Source: Salibacteraceae bacterium (GTDB lineage: Bacteria; Bacteroidota; Bacteroidia; Flavobacteriales_G; Salibacteraceae). From it: a DNA stretch of 64,000 nucleotides. The notes below the pieces were generated by a model. That model did not search any database and was not told the origin of the DNA. It worked only from the letters and a program-made list of their open reading frames with translations. The stretch spans positions 186,001-250,000 of the forward strand of contig JAGYJZ010000001.1 of assembly GCA_018401875.1 (NCBI GenBank), written 5' to 3'. Position 1 is the first letter of the stretch, and each line of letters begins with the position of its first letter. Positions 62,412 to 64,000 of the stretch are shown here, piece by piece. A program made the translations under genes and the position numbers.

Positions 62412-64000
62412 ACTTCAATTGCAGGAATAAAGATTTTAAAGGTTGTTCCCTCTCCTTCTTTCGAAGTCAGGTCAATTTCGCCTTTCAAGTTTTTCACCGA
62501 TTCTTTCAAAATATAAAGACCAAGTCCGGAGCCGGGAATGGAGCTTGTGCCTCGAAAGAAAATATCCCAAATCTGGTTTTGGTATTCCTCTTTGATTCCA
62601 ATTCCATTGTCTTCGATCACCAATTGAACTCCGTTGGTCAGCCATTCAGCCCTCACCGCGATGAAGCTGTTTTTCTTCTTCGTGTCCGCATATTTTATAG
62701 CATTCGAGAGAAGGTTATTGATGATGATTTTGATGCGGAGTTTATCCGATTGAATGCAGGCTTTCTCTTCCACTTCAATGAAATAGTTGATTTTATTGTA
62801 GTTGGCCATATACACCAAATCGGCCAGGCAATTATCGACTATTTTTCTGAGGCAAACGTCTTCGCGCTGCACTGCCATTCTCTTGTTCCGCGAGTAATCA
62901 ATAACATCTCTGATGTATAAATCGAGGCGGTCGAGCGCTTCGCGTTGCATGGCTAAAATGTCGTCTAATTCTTCACGATCATCCGTTTCTTCAGCAAGCG
63001 AGTTGAGTCCGAGCACTGAGGCAATTGGCGCGCGTAAATCGTGCGAGATACTATACACAAAGCGATCCAACTCCTTGTTTAATTGATTCAATTCTTCATT
63101 GCGGTCTTCCAGCCTGAATTGGGCTCGCTTGATGTCATTAATGTCAAACGAATAGCCTATGAGGAATTTCTTGGGCTGGCGCTCATAGGTTAATGCAATG
63201 GGCACGAGGTTGCGAATGTGGTAGGTATCACGCCCGTCCTTTGTCTTCATGCGTTCTTCCCATCGCACGGTTAAGTCGCCCTTCATCGCTTTGGCCACAT
63301 TTTGATCCCTCACTTCGGTGAATTCGCCATCGGGCCTCTGAATTCAGAGTAAGATTGATTGGATTTACCCTTCATCCATTCTCGGAATTCATCGTCTTGA
63401 ATGGCGTTCTTACTAATGTAGTGGTAATTCAAATTTTCGTCAATAAGTATGGCCTCAACAGGAATATTATCCAGGATATTCTGATAAAACTGACGGGTTG
63501 AAATGAGCTCTAATTCTTGGTTTTTGAGTTCGGTTCTGTCTTGAACTGTGCCGTACCAATGCACATATTCGCCATTTTTTTCTAATCCGCAGATGTAATA
63601 CAAATACTTTTTTGCGCCACTCGGCACGCAATACCATGAGCCGAATTCGAACGAATCGTTCATCTGCGAGGCACGCATAATTCCCTGTTCTATTTTCTCT
63701 AGATCAATGTCCTGAAGACCATCGATCCAAACCGAAAAAGAATCTTGATAATCCATGGCAAGAAATCCGTGAATGTGCGCGCACTCAGCCGACCATTCCA
63801 CCCTTACCTCTTGAGGGTAAATACGCCAATTAACGAGTTTAGCCAGTTGCTGCGCATTTCGCAACTGTTGTTCACTTTCTTGAAGTTGCTCGTTTTGCTC
63901 TTGTTGCAGGGTTATATCGGTGATGGTGCCTACAATATAATCGTTGTTCTCTTCGCGAATCAATGTGCAACTCAATCTACCCCAAAAATTTGTTCCATCT
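62408..64000 (-). pseudogene. PAS-domain sensor histidine kinase, frameshifted and partial at the right edge
   Basis: The C-terminal part of a two-component sensor kinase. The frame is open to the window end (DGTNFWGRLSCTLIR), so the N-terminus is missing. At least two further PAS/PAC domains follow (YVHWYGTVQDRTELK, ILDNIPVEAILIDENLNYHY). A frame change at about 63318-63335 splits a PAS domain (SYSEFRG then PDGEFTEVRDQ in the next frame). The HisKA box is YSISHDLRAPIASVLGL with the phospho-accepting histidine. The ATPase domain has NNLLSNAIKYAD (N box), VIEDNGIGIKEE (G1) and GSGLGLYIL (G2). Apart from the one-base slip the gene looks intact. The signal and response regulator are unknown. Confidence 0.82.

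Overview
The window reads as a chromosomal segment of a Bacteroidota, most likely Flavobacteriales and probably aquatic or marine. The evidence is a protein with SprB-like repeats and a type IX secretion C-terminal sorting domain, many small lipoproteins with a SC/AC lipobox, DUF5723/thrombospondin-3/OmpA and PD40/OmpA envelope proteins, a flavobacterial-style green proteorhodopsin with its Blh retinal-forming enzyme, a fused E1 alpha-beta oxo-acid dehydrogenase, and a TAnnTTTG promoter element. No rRNA, tRNA or CRISPR array was found.

Layout. 1-4.3 kb: a lipoprotein-type catalase-peroxidase (KatG), a mercaptopyruvate-type sulfurtransferase and an outer-membrane barrel gene split by an amber codon. 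4.6-7.3 kb: a tight operon for the last three steps of a meta-cleavage pathway (hydratase, acylating acetaldehyde dehydrogenase, aldolase; mhpD-mhpF-mhpE) turning 2-oxopent-4-enoate into pyruvate and acetyl-CoA. 7.4-14.05 kb: an AT-rich accessory island on the minus strand with a type IIG restriction-modification protein, decayed GxxExxY and BRO-family genes, and a DUF262 fragment joined to a truncated six-hairpin glycosidase-like gene. The island carries a family of inverted-repeat elements and a GC-rich palindrome inserted in frame in the methylase. 14.3-16.2 kb: an overlapping pair predicted to degrade ether lipids (alkylglycerol monooxygenase-like and YhhN lysoplasmalogenase-like).

16.4-26.2 kb: RlmF, a YdeI-type protein ending in a CDGSH iron-sulfur motif, a methyltransferase and a shortened MscS channel, then a light-related block: two photolyase/cryptochrome genes (one apparently lacking the usual [4Fe-4S] ligands), an SDR protein, proteorhodopsin and Blh. 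26.4-34 kb: lipoproteins, a THUMP-domain RNA methyltransferase, YebC, a VOC protein, a VWA protein and a PIG-L deacetylase. The last is followed by a 34-residue membrane microprotein translationally coupled to a sodium:solute symporter. 36-43 kb: a PD40-OmpA gene split by a TGA, a SUI1 homologue, a lipid kinase, and three paralogous EGF-like lipoproteins around an alanine/glutamate-rich lipoprotein. 43-56 kb: E1 dehydrogenase, DUF4920 lipoprotein, frameshifted NDH-2, SprB/T9SS protein, NhaC antiporter, an envelope operon and YbaB. 56.7-64 kb: YceI, a 1.1-kb repeat-rich spacer, LysS with its 3' end tandemly repeated, PrsW, GpsA and a frameshifted PAS histidine kinase running off the right edge.

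At least four otherwise well-preserved genes carry one nonsense or frameshift lesion each. This means either recent gene decay or residual sequencing error, and it limits confidence in those entries. The most unusual material is the decayed defence island with its repeats, the microprotein-symporter pair, the ether-lipid pair, the EGF-lipoprotein cluster and the lysS 3'-end triplication.
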